34,262 nucleotides of DNA from Planctomycetota bacterium (lineage in GTDB: Bacteria; Planctomycetota; JACQVV01). The stretch is taken from positions 1 to 34,262 of the forward strand of contig JACQVV010000445.1 of assembly GCA_016209595.1 (NCBI GenBank). The letters run 5' to 3'. The position numbers and the translations under genes are program-made. This document shows positions 33,701 to 34,262 of this stretch, piece by piece; the first letter of the stretch is position 1, and each line of letters opens with the position of its first letter. The notes beneath the pieces are model-generated. The model was not told where the DNA came from. It saw nothing but the letters and a program-made list of their open reading frames with translations, and did not search any database.

Positions 33701-34262
33701 TCGTATCGCACGAGGCGAACCTACGCGGGGCGGTCATCGAAGGGCTCTCCGAGGTGGACAACCCGCTGGTGGTCGAGGGACTGGTGGAAGCGGCCTCCTC
33801 CACCTCCGATCCGCGGGGGACGCTCCTCGCTCTGCGGAGCCTGGGGAAGCTCCGCGCGGCGGAGGGATTCGAGGGCGTGCAGGCCGCCGCGAAGCACGCC
33901 TCGGCGCCGGTCCGCGCCGCCGCGCTCGTCGCCGCGGCCAACTTCGGCGGGGACGCGAGAAGGAAGGCGATCCTCTCCGCCCTGGCCGACCGGGACGACC
34001 TCGTCCTCGCCGTCGCGGTCCGGCTCGCTCGCGCGGACGGGATCCTCGACGTCCATCGCTTCCGCGAGCGCCACCTCGCACCCGCGATCGACGTCAAGAA
34101 ACAGATCCTCTGGATCCGCGCCCTCGGCCATGTCCGGGGCGACACGGCGGCTCGAGTCCTCCTGTCCTTGGCGTCCGAGTCCGAGGGACGAGGAACGGCG
34201 GACGAGGACTCGATGCGGCGAAGCGTAGCCGGGCCCTCGCTCGTAGCCCGCCGTTCACGGCG
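30736..34262 (+). CDS. GAF / degenerate sigma54-type AAA / HEAT-repeat protein, 3'-truncated by the window (1175 codons present)
   Basis: The frame is open from an ATG at 30736 (in-frame TAA at 30727-30729) to the window end. Residues 1-185 look like a GAF sensor. Residues 195-430 resemble the sigma54-activator AAA domain: Walker A GERGTGK (220-226) and the late motif VVPPLRDRPDDVPALADRFL. The GAFTGA loop is absent and the Walker B position reads VFLCVGDVLSL without the usual Asp-Glu, so it is unlikely to drive sigma54 polymerase or to hydrolyse ATP well. No helix-turn-helix is seen. From about 445 to the end there is a long HEAT array (VRLEAVRALGEVPEAVGELLRAL and similar). At least two palindromic insertions interrupt the array in frame. 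It is probably a cytoplasmic sensor/scaffold; the partner is unknown. High third-position G/C supports coding throughout. Confidence 0.9.
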   Translation, partial: MRETPAVPVALIERLTTLGRAGDLKTFRAEAAELARELFGARAAALSHVETGDREKRIDALAVSGSAPRAVRADRWSDLPGRVMKKGAPMDFTAKEIPPKIAEECQGLLGRLPRALLAWPLATGPERACATPDECGPEGSLAVFDPDPRAGAALGEIVAPVLGAHLTSMLALDRSAKERKRLETLLGLSRVLVGGHPRIAELREWIVEFPRDPRPVLVQGERGTGKRHFARLLHAHGPYASRLFMEIDCSRYPKKVLHAGFFEDWFGKGPLLDQEVFLCVGDVLSLALSTQEKLAQALAPALEGAGPGRGPTGHGPKAFVVPITAREIRAEASAGIASAKLAGIFEGRVLVVPPLRDRPDDVPALADRFLREANQALGHEVRGFTHRALQVLRHEPWRGNLAELATVVTRAARLASGHQIDARELAHLLPHAAGEDRARTRGLDEGAVLALLRSPRHRNWRDGLYALEKEFLPASVPILLEKMESEEPVVRIECVRLLARHGDARTRKKILERLSGEDNRDVVCEGIRALGEAVLSGEGGSSPPPDNETARALLPFLSHEDPGIRATAIRAVACRATGDGRRGTEPPNPEPRPPSPGYAVRGIRERSSDPHPRVRAQALAALYRLGEYDAYRDLAAMLGDEDDDVRLEAVRALGEVPEAVGELLRALEDDPSIDVRIAAASALGDLRDPQAVRPLIGRLSDPLLRLSCVEALARIRTSDATGPFLALVAEEGSSLVRRAAVSALGEMGESSVAEPLREYIAVPTLAPTVLEALCKLGGPAAEETLLSLARPDHPLCLPALKGLSKVGTETSVEPLVELLGTIPDFLGLPVVEALAGIGEPAVLPLIEALEDGAKRPWAVAALGEIGDPRAAQPLMRHYDDSGRVAAAIARIGPQAIEPLLAVLPDRATEIMDLLIQFGEASIDPAVELLTRPDSAGFAEEILLYFREAAAQPLLTFAERAEDEDVLARILRILGRIGSREAFPLLLKHFVSHEANLRGAVIEGLSEVDNPLVVEGLVEAASSTSDPRGTLLALRSLGKLRAAEGFEGVQAAAKHASAPVRAAALVAAANFGGDARRKAILSALADRDDLVLAVAVRLARADGILDVHRFRERHLAPAIDVKKQILWIRALGHVRGDTAARVLLSLASESEGRGTADEDSMRRSVAGPSLVARRSR
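32338..32375. repeat. 38-bp near-perfect palindrome inside the HEAT gene
   Basis: It begins TTGTCAGGGG and ends CCCCTGACAA with only a few internal mismatches, so it is a REP-like palindrome. It encodes a low-complexity SGEGGSSPPPDN stretch between two HEAT units and does not break the frame. Confidence 0.85.
32457..32525. repeat. 69-bp inverted-repeat element inside the HEAT gene
   Basis: CCGGGCGACGGG (32457-32468) is exactly complementary to CCCGTCGCCCGG (32514-32525). Between them are GGCGAC and CCCCGAA tandem units. The element is exactly 23 codons long and encodes a Gly/Arg/Pro stretch (TGDGRRGTEPPNPEPRPPSP) between HEAT units. Confidence 0.85.
34193..34256. repeat. Inverted repeat near the window end
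   Basis: GAACGGCGG (34193-34201) pairs perfectly with CCGCCGTTC (34248-34256). The segment is preceded by gtccgagtccgaggg, echoing the hexamers at 30506-30662. The HEAT pattern fades here, so this may be another insertion or the 3' end of the gene. Confidence 0.6.

Overview
The window is very G+C-rich and comes from a Gram-negative-type bacterium. Gene content points to Planctomycetota or a similar deep-branching phylum. The markers are a Ser/Thr kinase with an extracytoplasmic lamin-G-like and TPR tail, a DUF1570-type metalloprotease and a GYF_2 protein that both start with a planctomycete-style zinc ribbon, a TolC-type outer-membrane protein, a lipoprotein and a giant bacterial alpha-2-macroglobulin. 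The phylum is inferred. No rRNA, tRNA, IS element or CRISPR array was seen.

Layout. 1-472: a 42-bp tandem repeat and a promoter. 473-1255 (+): helical protein of unknown function. 1495-3072 (+): a tightly spaced pair encoding an OLD/AAA_15-like ATPase and a DUF3226-like TOPRIM protein. This is the best candidate for an undescribed defence system, and its base composition is clearly lower in G+C than the rest. 3079-7659 (-): a giant soluble-adenylyl-cyclase-like protein (two cyclase domains, ATPase, TPRs). 7660-7980: a long hexamer/19-mer repeat with an inverted arm. 7981-13660 (-): three envelope genes (Pro-rich protein; zinc-ribbon/GYF/membrane protein; zinc-ribbon/membrane/metalloprotease). 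13830-14606 (-): DUF3782-like PD-(D/E)XK protein. 14737-16898 (-): TolC-like protein plus lipoprotein, start and stop overlapping. 17024-20091 (-): SpoIID-like/TIM-barrel/Fn3 exported protein plus a HEAT membrane protein, also overlapping. 20272-23229 (-): receptor Ser/Thr kinase. 23327-30409 (-): alpha-2-macroglobulin without a thioester, fused to a helical-repeat tail. 30410-30735: a second hexamer repeat and a divergent promoter region. 30736-end (+): a GAF / degenerate sigma54-type AAA / HEAT-repeat protein that runs off the window.

Themes. (1) Surface biology: alpha-2-macroglobulin, peptidoglycan-directed exported enzyme, metalloprotease, TolC and lipoprotein, with a kinase and a cyclase as likely signalling partners. 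(2) HEAT-type helical repeats in three otherwise unrelated genes. (3) G+C-rich palindromic or hexameric repeat elements that lie between genes and, in the last gene, inside the reading frame. (4) A probable horizontally acquired ATPase-TOPRIM pair.
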